The notes beneath the pieces were generated by a model, which saw only the letters and a list, made by a program, of their open reading frames with translations, was not told where the DNA came from and did no database searches. This document shows, piece by piece, positions 1 to 7,524 of a DNA stretch of 21,913 nucleotides. This DNA comes from Treponema sp. (GTDB lineage: Bacteria; Spirochaetota; Spirochaetia; Treponematales; Treponemataceae), in contig JAITOJ010000001.1 in the NCBI GenBank assembly GCA_031290005.1, positions 1 through 21,913 of the forward strand. The letters are read 5' to 3'. Numbering within the stretch: the stretch's first letter is position 1; every line of letters begins with the position of its first letter. Made by a program: the position numbers and the translations under genes.

Positions 1-30
1 TTCGTTTGACGGTTTGAGAGACTCCCCAAA

Positions 31-164
31 ACAAATGGGCCACGGCCCAAGACAAATGGGCCACGGCCCAAGACAAAAGGGCCACGGCCCAAGACAAAAG
101 GGCCACGGCCCAACGCAAATGGGCCACGGCCCAAGGCAAATGGGCCACGGCCCAAGACGAATGG
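31..164. repeat. Six tandem 21-bp repeats with palindromic core
   Basis: Six full units lie at 31-51, 52-72, 73-93, 94-114, 115-135 and 136-156, with a partial seventh at 157-164. Each holds the inverted repeat TGGGCC-AC-GGCCCA, or a version with AGGGCC. Differences between units are confined to the A-rich linker (acaaat, acaaaa, gcaaat) and one linker end, so the palindrome is kept while the linker drifts. The unit is stop-free in all six frames. The array lies just past the stop codon of the minus-strand FAD-subunit gene; on that strand each GC hairpin is followed by a T-rich stretch (ATTTGTCTT or TTTTGTCTT), so it could stop transcription. A plus-strand frame (2-172) is open from the window edge and would read QMGHGPR heptads, so the tail of an unseen gene is also possible. 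Confidence 0.93.
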
Positions 165-174
165 ATTGCTGAAG

Positions 175-1002
175 CTACATCAGTTGGGTCAGGGAAAATT
201 CCAGTAAATCCAAAAATTGTCTGGCCGCGACAGGGGAATCCAGGGTTGAGTGGGGAGATTCGGAGGAATCCAGGGAATTTTTCAGGCGTTCCGCTGTTTC
301 GTCCAAAATAGCGGAAACGGTTTTTTGAGTCAGAGGTAATCGCATTCCGATAAGCCGGTTTTCCAAGGCGCGGCTCCGGTAGGCAGTGTGCTGGCTGTAG
401 GCTATCCGCAGGTCTGAGAGTCCTCCCTTCCCGGTCATGGCGAGGAACACGAAGGATGCGCTTTCTTCGGTGAAAATTCGTGCGGGCCCCGGTCGCTTAA
501 AGATACTGATATTCCACTCATCCACGGGAACTCTGATTTTGGTCAGCATCATACCCTGGGGAACTTTGTTAAACGTACCCAGATGGATAAACAGAGTTTC
601 GTTTTCGCCTTTAAATTCCAGCCGGGCGTCCAGGGCAAGCAGCGCCGAAAACAATGTCCTGCGCCGTCCGGGAGCGCAGATATTCCCCCCGATGGTTGCC
701 CGATTGCGGACAAAGGGAGTTGCAATGGACTCGATAGATTCAAAAAAGACCGAAGGCAGCCGCCGCTTGGCAGTACCGAGAATCTGGGAAAAGGTGGCCG
801 CGCTGCCAAAATCAATGAACCGTTCGTGGGGATCAATAACGCCTAATTCTTCGATTTGCGTAGCGTTCACCATTATTGAACTGGAGGGCAGGCCGCGTTC
901 CAGGGTGCAGCCCGCCATCACCTGAGGTTCTGATGACGAATTGAGGCAGGACAGCGCCTCCGCCATGTTCCGGGGAAAAAAAACAGTTTTAGCGCCGCCC
1001 AT
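175..1002 (-). CDS. FAD-binding subunit of a xanthine dehydrogenase-like (CoxM/XdhB-type) complex
   Basis: The product has 275 residues, close to the usual 280-290 of the family. In active relatives this subunit takes electrons from the 2Fe-2S subunit and passes them to NAD or another acceptor. The second FAD-binding loop is clear as RATIGGN at residues 101-107, followed by the typical LLALDA segment at 121-126. The C-terminal half fits the CO-dehydrogenase flavoprotein C-terminal domain. The first FAD loop, usually AGGTDL, reads MAGCTLE (29-35), so part of it is altered. I chose the ATG at 1002 because GGAGG lies 6 nt upstream; the open frame continues further 5' but only inside the preceding gene. 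It overlaps the 2Fe-2S gene by 14 nt and ends the operon. The partner large subunit is degenerate, so the substrate is unknown. Confidence 0.82.
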   Translation of the reverse strand: MGGAKTVFFPRNMAEALSCLNSSSEPQVMAGCTLERGLPSSSIMVNATQIEELGVIDPHERFIDFGSAATFSQILGTAKRRLPSVFFESIESIATPFVRNRATIGGNICAPGRRRTLFSALLALDARLEFKGENETLFIHLGTFNKVPQGMMLTKIRVPVDEWNISIFKRPGPARIFTEESASFVFLAMTGKGGLSDLRIAYSQHTAYRSRALENRLIGMRLPLTQKTVSAILDETAERLKNSLDSSESPHSTLDSPVAARQFLDLLEFSLTQLM

Positions 1003-1495
1003 TGGTTTCCTCCGCGTTTTTCCGTTCCCGGCGGAAGGCCGCCGCGGCCAGTACGCCATCGACGAGACTGTCCAAATCAGAGCAGTAACAGCCAAGCTGG
1101 GACATGGTTTCAGAGACTTTGTCCCTGTCGGGTATATTCTGTCCGGAAATCTGGTTTGAAAGAAGCTGATAGGCGGCAAATATTTTTCCCGCATCGCAGA
1201 TACCGCAGAGATGCGCCTCCGCCCCGGCAAACCCCTTTCTAATATCCGCGTAGAAATCAGTTTGGGCGAAATGCCCCAGGGTTGTGATTGCCGCGTTCCG
1301 GACAGCGGCCAAAGGAACCAGACAGGCAAGAACCGGCAGGTCATTCAGGAGTACCGTACAGGCGCCGCACAGTCCTTTTTGGCAGCCGCATTTGACCCCC
1401 GTATAGCCCCGCCGCCTGAGAACAGTCAGCAGGTTGGCGTCTGGCGGACAGTCAATCTGGATTTGTTCACCGTTAATGCGTACTGGTATTTTCAT
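989..1495 (-). CDS. 2Fe-2S subunit of a xanthine dehydrogenase-like (CoxS/XdhC-type) complex
   Basis: The product has 168 residues, a normal length. The N-terminal plant-type ferredoxin domain keeps its four cluster cysteines: C38, C43 and C46 in GCQKGLCGAC, then C58. The helical C-terminal domain keeps the second set: C97 and C100 in CGIC, and C136 and C138 in CYC. Both [2Fe-2S] clusters can therefore be built. Two positions differ from the usual QCGFC and CRCTGY motifs: the Gln before CGxC, which contacts the molybdopterin in known enzymes, is L96, and CRCTGY reads CYCSDL. The start has AGGAGG a few nt upstream. It overlaps the large-subunit stop by 4 nt (ATGA) and the FAD gene by 14 nt, so the three subunits should be translated together. 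Confidence 0.88.
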   Translation of the reverse strand: MKIPVRINGEQIQIDCPPDANLLTVLRRRGYTGVKCGCQKGLCGACTVLLNDLPVLACLVPLAAVRNAAITTLGHFAQTDFYADIRKGFAGAEAHLCGICDAGKIFAAYQLLSNQISGQNIPDRDKVSETMSQLGCYCSDLDSLVDGVLAAAAFRRERKNAEETNGRR

Positions 1496-3567
1496 GCTTC
1501 CTCCTGAATCATCCCGGACAGGCGGGCCGCTTCAGCGCGCAGGGTATCCTCAAAAAGAGGCAGTACGGAAATGGAAGCGCACAGCGCCTGGGACAGTGCG
1601 TTGGCATAAGATGCCGGCAGAATCCGGTAAATCAAATTGCCGATTTGCCGGGCTTCTCCATCTTGTTTTATAAAGGAAATGGTGATATCCGTGGAATTGA
1701 AGACCTGAGTTGGAATCAGCGTTGCAAGGGCCTGACGCGCTGTAGTTTTTATGGTTCTTACCGCTTCGTCCGGGGAAAAAATCTCTCCGCAGTCAATGAC
1801 AATCCAGATGTGGCGGATGGTTACGCAGTATGTATAAGGGTCAACCTCAAGCTCCACTGCCGCCGCTCCGGTGGAAGCGCTGAAAAAGGGCACGCCGATA
1901 AATTCCTTTTGATTCCATGCCTTGCGCTGGGCAGTAGTAATAGTCTGCGTCACCCGGATGGGCAGGGGTTTGCGGAACCGCTGTTTTTGCAGGGCTCCAC
2001 AGCATTTCCGCAGAAGGCTGACCATCACGCCGATATTATCAAAGGAATGTTCTGGAATATGAGGTTCTTTTCCATATTCAAAATCTCCCTGAATTCTGAT
2101 TTTTTCCAGCGGCACTTTGAGTTCTTCCGAAGCAATGCGTGTCCAGATAGCTTGGATTGACAAAGACGTCTGATAGGAAGTGATGACCACGGAACCGTCT
2201 TTTTCCATGGCGACTTCCAGCCTCTGGTCCGCAAACCCGATTTCTGACCCCAGAAAAACGCTCCCTTCAAAAGCAACGGCAAGGCCCATGCCTCGCACCG
2301 GGTCTGCGGACGACTTCCGGGTTTCTGACCGCCTGTCCCTGGCATTGAGGGAGTAGGCGGTGTATTTCCGGCTGTAATCACTCACCGATGCCAGGGTTTG
2401 CAGAACCTGGTCACGGTTTGCCAGATTAAACGCAAAAGGGAAACTTTGCCGGAACAGGGCATTTTCAGCGCTGTTTTTGTTTCGCAGTTCCAGAGGGGAC
2501 ATATTGATGGTTTGGGCGATTTTTTGCAAATGGCTTTCTACGGCGAAAAAAGACTGGTAATCAATACGGGGGAAATGCATCCCCACCGGAGGGCCGGGTG
2601 TTTTATAAATACGTCCGGTGATTTTGAGCGCCTTTGGCCGGTATATTCCCGAAGCGGCAATAACAAGGCGGTCAAGAATTTCCTGGGCAAACGGGCAGTA
2701 GTCTCCCCCGGAAGCGGAAATCTGGATGACCATAGCGTCCAGCATTCCATTGGTATTGATTGCTGTTTTGTGGGAAATAATGACCGGCAGGGTATTTTGT
2801 ACATAGGATTCATGTTCGCTTTTGGTATATTCCAGTTTAACTGGTCTGCCTTGCAAAAAGGATGCCAAAGCGGCCTGGGCCGCGGTAAGACAGTTTTGCA
2901 GCATACTGTTGCAATTGTGTTCTGTCGCAATGGTCTTTCGTACCGTGACCAGTGTTTCAGGGATAGCCAGGACGCCGGCGGTCGTTTTCCGTACCTGACT
3001 GATTTGGGATGAAGGTGAATATACCGTCAAACCGTGGCCGTCATATGCGGCCAGACAGCCCGTATATTCCGCGCACAGGGGCGGCTTAAGCAGTATCGAA
3101 TATTCCCCGTCTACTTTGATTTCCGCCTGGGCATAGATTGATTCTGGGGCGGTTGTTCCGGCGCAGAGTATCCGTTCCGCCAAAGGCGGCGGCATGGTCG
3201 ACCTGTTCGAATTAGGCAGTACCGACACTTCAATCCCTTCCAGAAGCCGGTCAATCTCGGATAAATCAGGCCCAACCAGAATACCCACCGGTTCACCTGC
3301 ATAGGAAATCCGTGAGGAAGCGAAAATTCCGGTCTGAATATCCCCCAGGGTTACGCTGTTTTTCCCCGGAATATCGTCGGCGGTATAAATAGTGTAACCT
3401 TCGGGAAGTTCCGGAGCAGCCACCACTTCAAGCTCGCCGGGCGCATCCCGTGCGCGGATAATCCGGGCATAGAGCATATCCGGCATGGCCAAATCGGTGT
3501 AAAAAGCCTGTTCGATTTCAAACCTGCCTGTCTGCCTGACCGGTGTGGTTTTTCCCTCAGCCCGCAT
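1492..3567 (-). CDS. Degenerate molybdopterin-type large subunit of a xanthine dehydrogenase-like complex
   Basis: The product has 691 residues, somewhat short for the family (about 750-800). Family landmarks are present in order: MPDMLYARIIRA (28-39) and ADDIPG (63-68) of the N-terminal domain, YAGEPVGILV (89-98), LQGRPVKLEYTKSE (238-251), FFAVESH (340-346), SPLELRNKN (357-365) and AAVELEVDP (569-577). The pterin and active-site motifs are not. The GGGFGGKE loop position reads TEHNCNSM (215-222), the AxRGxGxPQ motif reads MHFPRIDYQ (330-338), GQG is SLS (468-470), and the catalytic GxGE near the C-terminus is QIGN (641-644). There is no frameshift or internal stop, so the gene is maintained rather than decaying. 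It may not be a molybdenum hydroxylase at all. Its start overlaps the aminotransferase stop by 11 nt; GGGAAGG sits 6 nt upstream of the ATG. Confidence 0.8.
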   Translation of the reverse strand: MRAEGKTTPVRQTGRFEIEQAFYTDLAMPDMLYARIIRARDAPGELEVVAAPELPEGYTIYTADDIPGKNSVTLGDIQTGIFASSRISYAGEPVGILVGPDLSEIDRLLEGIEVSVLPNSNRSTMPPPLAERILCAGTTAPESIYAQAEIKVDGEYSILLKPPLCAEYTGCLAAYDGHGLTVYSPSSQISQVRKTTAGVLAIPETLVTVRKTIATEHNCNSMLQNCLTAAQAALASFLQGRPVKLEYTKSEHESYVQNTLPVIISHKTAINTNGMLDAMVIQISASGGDYCPFAQEILDRLVIAASGIYRPKALKITGRIYKTPGPPVGMHFPRIDYQSFFAVESHLQKIAQTINMSPLELRNKNSAENALFRQSFPFAFNLANRDQVLQTLASVSDYSRKYTAYSLNARDRRSETRKSSADPVRGMGLAVAFEGSVFLGSEIGFADQRLEVAMEKDGSVVITSYQTSLSIQAIWTRIASEELKVPLEKIRIQGDFEYGKEPHIPEHSFDNIGVMVSLLRKCCGALQKQRFRKPLPIRVTQTITTAQRKAWNQKEFIGVPFFSASTGAAAVELEVDPYTYCVTIRHIWIVIDCGEIFSPDEAVRTIKTTARQALATLIPTQVFNSTDITISFIKQDGEARQIGNLIYRILPASYANALSQALCASISVLPLFEDTLRAEAARLSGMIQEEA

Positions 3568-4726
3568 AATGCGCCTTCCCGGTCGCCGTTACCGCCTGAA
3601 TAACCCGGTCAATCATGTCGTCAGTCATGCCCGGCCAGAGGGGCAGGGTAATGGTGGTTTCAAACTGACGGAGGGCATTCGGAAAATCCTGTGCCCGAAG
3701 GGCATACTTGTTTTTGAACAGGGTCATCTGAAAATGGGGGATAAAGTGCAGGGAAACCCCTATGCCGTCCGCTTGTAATAAGGAAGAAAACACATCTCTG
3801 CCGATAGTGAGCTTTGCCGGTACAATGCGGAGCAGGTATAAATGCCAGGCGTTACCCTGTCCGTCCGGGGGGAGCCGGAGGAAATCCAGCGAGGCGAAGG
3901 CCTGGTTATATTTTTCCGCTATCGCTTTCCGCTTTTCAAAGAGGGATTGGGCTTTTGTAAGCTGCGCCCGCCCGATGGCGGCCAGAATATCCGGCAGATT
4001 GCATTTCCAGCCCGCTTCCGTCACATCGTATTCCCAGGAAGCGTTTTTCGACGTATAGCGGTCCCACACGGGCCGGTCTATGCCGTGCATCCGAAGTCGG
4101 GAAATGCGCTCAGCCAGGGCAGGGCTATGGACGCAGACCATGCCGCCTTCTCCGGTGGTGATGGTCTTGTTGGCATAAAACGAGAACACCCCCGCGTCCC
4201 CCAAAGTTCCCGCATACCCCGCGCTGGTGAGGGACGGGAAGGAATGGGCCGCGTCCTCTATGACCGCTATGCCGTGTTGCTTTGCCAGTCCGGTAATCGC
4301 CTTCATATCGCAGACAGCGCCTCCCACGTGAACCGGCACGATGGCTTTTATTTCAGGGCGCCGGGCGAGCTGCTCCGCGATTTTTTCCGGGGAAATACAG
4401 TAACTGTCCGGCTCGATGTCCGCATAGACCACCTCTGCCCCCAAATGCAGGGCGGATGTGGCGGTGGAAACAAAGGTGTAGGGGGTGGTCAGGATTGGCG
4501 CGCCTGGCCCGATGCCGCAGGCCTCCATTGCCAGCATAAGTCCGCTGGTCGCGCTGTTGACCCCCAGAGCGAAGGGGGAACCCACAAAGGACGCGAATTC
4601 TTTTTCAAATTCCAGAGCGATTTTACCGGTGGTCAGCCAGCCGGAACGCATCACCTCAAGGACAGCCTGTTCTTCTTCCGTTCCCAGGGCAGGACGGAAA
4701 AAGGGGACGGCACTTTTTGTGTTCAC
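3557..4726 (-). CDS. DegT/DnrJ/EryC1/StrS-family PLP aminotransferase
   Basis: The product has 389 residues, the normal length. In this family the enzyme transfers an amino group, usually from glutamate, to a keto group on a nucleotide-linked sugar. The N-terminus has the family signature PFFRP (8-12) and SGWLTTG (28-34). Next come the substrate and cofactor segment TTPYTFVSTA (80-89), the pyridine-nitrogen aspartate D158 in IEDAAH, and the Schiff-base lysine K187 in FYANKTITTGEGG. The catalytic set therefore looks complete. The start is GTG; an in-frame TAG lies 9 nt upstream and no Shine-Dalgarno sequence is visible. It is the first gene of the minus-strand operon and is coupled to the large subunit of the hydroxylase-like complex. 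The real substrate cannot be read from the sequence; no sugar-biosynthesis genes are in view. Confidence 0.9.
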   Translation of the reverse strand: MNTKSAVPFFRPALGTEEEQAVLEVMRSGWLTTGKIALEFEKEFASFVGSPFALGVNSATSGLMLAMEACGIGPGAPILTTPYTFVSTATSALHLGAEVVYADIEPDSYCISPEKIAEQLARRPEIKAIVPVHVGGAVCDMKAITGLAKQHGIAVIEDAAHSFPSLTSAGYAGTLGDAGVFSFYANKTITTGEGGMVCVHSPALAERISRLRMHGIDRPVWDRYTSKNASWEYDVTEAGWKCNLPDILAAIGRAQLTKAQSLFEKRKAIAEKYNQAFASLDFLRLPPDGQGNAWHLYLLRIVPAKLTIGRDVFSSLLQADGIGVSLHFIPHFQMTLFKNKYALRAQDFPNALRQFETTITLPLWPGMTDDMIDRVIQAVTATGKAHYAG

Positions 4727-4732
4727 GGTGCA

Positions 4733-4761
4733 ATACTATCTGCAAAGCAATTTTTATGCAA
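4733..4761 (-). promoter_or_regulatory. Candidate promoter for the aminotransferase/hydroxylase-like operon
   Basis: On the minus strand TTGCAT (4761-4756) is separated by 17 nt from TAGTAT (4738-4733). The expected transcription start is about 7 nt past the -10 box, which is the GTG start codon at 4726. That would make the message leaderless and would explain the missing Shine-Dalgarno. The region is AT-rich, so other weak -10-like matches exist further upstream. Confidence 0.45.
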
Positions 4762-4806
4762 GGTTGGCTCTATAACAAAAAAATGTATAAAATCTTTCCT
4801 ACCCAC

Positions 4807-4836
4807 TTGACATTTTTATTTTATTTTTGGTATATT
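4807..4836 (+). promoter_or_regulatory. Sigma-70-type promoter for rpsL-rpsG
   Basis: TTGACA (4807-4812), a perfect -35 box, is followed after 18 nt by TATATT (4831-4836). The spacer and upstream DNA are strongly AT-rich. The expected start is near 4843, giving a leader of about 48 nt. A small hairpin, CCC-GTTC-GGG flanked by CCAA/TTGG (4839-4858), lies at the very 5' end of the predicted transcript. Confidence 0.8.
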
Positions 4837-4890
4837 GACCAAACCCGTTCGGGCTTGGGCTCGAAAGACGTGTTATGAGGAGAAAGGCTG

Positions 4891-5265
4891 ATGCCTACAA
4901 TTAACCAGTTGATTCGTAACGGACGAAAAAGCGCGGAAAACCGGACAAAGTCGCCGGCATTGCAGTCCTGTCCGCAGAAGCGCGGGGTGTGTACCCGTGT
5001 TATGACCGTTACTCCTAAAAAGCCTAATTCGGCGCTTAGAAAAGTTGCTCGTGTGCGTTTGAGTAACGGCATCGAAGTGACCGCGTATATTCCCGGAATC
5101 GGGCATAATTTGCAGGAGCACTCGGTGGTGCTCATTCGCGGGGGCCGCGTGAAAGACCTCCCCGGTGTGCGTTATCACATTATCCGGGGTACCAAGGATA
5201 CTTTGGGTGTGGAAGATCGCAGACGCAGCCGGTCGAAGTACGGAGCCAAACGGCCCAAGGCGTAA
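4891..5265 (+). CDS. rpsL: 30S ribosomal protein S12
   Basis: The product has 124 residues, matching S12, a decoding-centre protein of the small subunit. The conserved TPKKPNSALRKVA segment is at 41-53 and the GGRVKDLPGVRYH loop follows; the aspartate in KDLPG is the one methylthiolated in other bacteria. The lysines linked to streptomycin sensitivity (K43, K44 and the one in RVKDLPG) are wild type. AGGAGA lies 7 nt upstream of the ATG. It is the first gene after a strong promoter and is followed 15 nt later by rpsG. rpoB and rpoC, usual upstream neighbours, are not here; the divergent aminotransferase operon occupies that side. Confidence 0.98.
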   Translation: MPTINQLIRNGRKSAENRTKSPALQSCPQKRGVCTRVMTVTPKKPNSALRKVARVRLSNGIEVTAYIPGIGHNLQEHSVVLIRGGRVKDLPGVRYHIIRGTKDTLGVEDRRRSRSKYGAKRPKA

Positions 5266-5280
5266 GGATAAAATAGTAAT

Positions 5281-5751
5281 ATGGGAAGAAAAAGCAAAAC
5301 TATAAACCGGCCCATCGCGCCGGATTCAAAGTACAACAGCCCGGTGGTTTCCAAGTTTGTCGCACGGATGATGCATGACGGCAAGCGGATCACCTGTATG
5401 GGTCTGATTCATGACGCCATGGAGCAGCTCAAGGAAAAAACGTCCAACGACCCGTTGGACGTTTTCCTGAAAGCCCTGGACAACGTGAAACCCCAAGTGG
5501 AAGTCAAATCCCGGCGGGTCGGCGGTGCCACCTATCAGGTGCCGATTGAAATTCGGGATAGTCGGCGTGAGGCCCTGGCTATGCGCTGGGTTATCAACGC
5601 CGCCCGGGCGCGGAGCGGTCACAGTATGGGCGACCGGCTTGCCAGCGAATTGCTGGACGCCTTTAATAACACGGGGACGGCCTTCAAGAAGAAGGAAGAT
5701 ACCCACCGGATGGCGGAAGCCAACCGGGCATTTGCCCACTACCGCTGGTAA
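5281..5751 (+). CDS. rpsG: 30S ribosomal protein S7
   Basis: The product has 156 residues, the standard length of S7, which nucleates assembly of the 30S head by binding the 3' major domain of 16S rRNA. Conserved stretches include KFVARMMHDGK (25-35), GGATYQVPIE and the C-terminal HRMAEANRAFAHYRW. The Shine-Dalgarno is weak (AAGGA about 11 nt upstream), so translation may be coupled to rpsL. The intercistronic gap is only 15 nt, too short for the S7-binding structure that regulates the E. coli str operon. fusA, normally the next gene, is absent; tuf follows after a 254-nt gap with its own promoter. Confidence 0.98.
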   Translation: MGRKSKTINRPIAPDSKYNSPVVSKFVARMMHDGKRITCMGLIHDAMEQLKEKTSNDPLDVFLKALDNVKPQVEVKSRRVGGATYQVPIEIRDSRREALAMRWVINAARARSGHSMGDRLASELLDAFNNTGTAFKKKEDTHRMAEANRAFAHYRW

Positions 5752-5767
5752 GAAGCAGTTTTTTTTT

Positions 5768-5787
5768 GCGTTTTTTGAAAAAAACGC
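5768..5787. terminator. Hairpin after rpsG, possible weak terminator
   Basis: A perfect 9-bp inverted repeat, GCGTTTTTT with AAAAAACGC, has a 2-nt spacer and lies 16 nt past the rpsG stop codon. It is preceded by a T-run on the plus strand but followed by GTTTGTGC, not a U-tract, so it is a poor intrinsic terminator. It may partly end rpsL-rpsG transcripts or protect their 3' end. The tuf promoter starts 10 nt later. Confidence 0.35.
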
Positions 5788-5797
5788 GTTTGTGCAC

Positions 5798-5826
5798 TTG
5801 CAATTTTTTTTAATTTATTGTATAGT
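5798..5826 (+). promoter_or_regulatory. Sigma-70-type promoter for the tuf-S10-spc-alpha unit
   Basis: TTGCAA (5798-5803) is followed after 17 nt of nearly pure A/T by TATAGT (5821-5826). The expected transcription start is near 5833. This is the only convincing promoter I see for the 15-kb plus-strand unit, though rpsL-rpsG transcripts may also read through. Confidence 0.72.
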
Positions 5827-5832
5827 GTCTTG

Positions 5833-6005
5833 GTCATGATACCAAACCGGTCATCAACCGTACGGTTTGATGGAGTTAGGTGGTTCGGGGCGCTTGGCGT
5901 CTTTGTACGCTGGTCAGCATAAAGCGTATATATCCCGCAATCCACATAACTCCATTCAATTTTGATATGTTAAGGAAGCCTGAAATCTGATTAAGGAGGG
6001 TTTTT
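5833..6005 (+). promoter_or_regulatory. Structured 5' leader upstream of tuf
   Basis: About 170 nt separate the predicted transcription start from the tuf ATG. A long-range stem pairs 5870-5883 with 5942-5955: 14 positions, one mismatch, with complementary ends GGAGTTA and TAACTCC. Inside it CGGG (5886-5889) can pair with CCCG (5934-5937), and 5904-5911 pairs with 5923-5930 (8 pairs, one G-U). Upstream, CAAACCG (5843-5849) can pair with CGGTTTG (5863-5869). An alternative hairpin, CATCAACCG with CGGTT(T)GATG (5853-5872), would use bases of the main stem, so two exclusive folds exist. The position suggests autoregulation by a product of the operon, but no known leader family was recognised. 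Confidence 0.55.
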
Positions 6006-7193
<1,188 letters not shown>

Positions 7194-7202
7194 CGAGGAT
7201 AC

Positions 7203-7511
7203 ATGTCAACCGAACGGATTCGTGTCAGACTGAGAGCGTTTGACGTGGAATTGATAGACCAGAGCGCAAAGTCGATTGTAGACGCTGTGCGGCGGAGCGG
7301 GGTGAAGGTTTTGGGCCCGATCCCTCTCCCGACCCGGATTAACAAAGTGACGGTTTTGCGTTCCCCTCACGTGAATAAAAAATCCCGTGAGCAGTTTGAA
7401 ATGCGGACCCACAAGCGGCTCATCGACATTATTGAGCCTTCGACGGATGTGATGGATTCTCTGATGAAGCTGGAACTTCCCGCCGGTGTGGACGTAGAAA
7501 TCAAACAATAG
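7203..7511 (+). CDS. rpsJ: 30S ribosomal protein S10
   Basis: The product has 102 residues, the standard length. S10 (also NusE, the antitermination factor partner of NusB) sits in the 30S head. The RIRVRLRAFD start, GPIPLPTRI and SREQFEMRTHKR segments are diagnostic. GAGG lies just upstream of the ATG. It is 9 nt from tuf and 13 nt from rplC, so it is part of the same transcript. Confidence 0.98.
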   Translation: MSTERIRVRLRAFDVELIDQSAKSIVDAVRRSGVKVLGPIPLPTRINKVTVLRSPHVNKKSREQFEMRTHKRLIDIIEPSTDVMDSLMKLELPAGVDVEIKQ

Positions 7512-7524
7512 GAGTTACGTCAGA

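Noticed and set aside
437..925. Plus-strand open frames opposite the FAD-subunit gene
   Set aside because: They mirror a supported minus-strand gene, have no clear ribosome-binding site and resemble no family I know.
1003..1344. Longer minus-strand reading of the FAD subunit
   Set aside because: The extra residues overlap the 2Fe-2S gene and do not resemble the family; the ATG at 1002 has a strong ribosome-binding site.
5872..5953. tRNA-like outline: GGAGTTA and TAACTCC about 82 nt apart
   Set aside because: No T-arm (TTCGA-type loop) next to the 3' side and no recognisable anticodon arm on either strand; treated as part of the leader stem.
5967..5990. Seven-codon ORF (ATG TTA AGG ... TGA) before tuf
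   Set aside because: No ribosome-binding site and too short to distinguish from chance.
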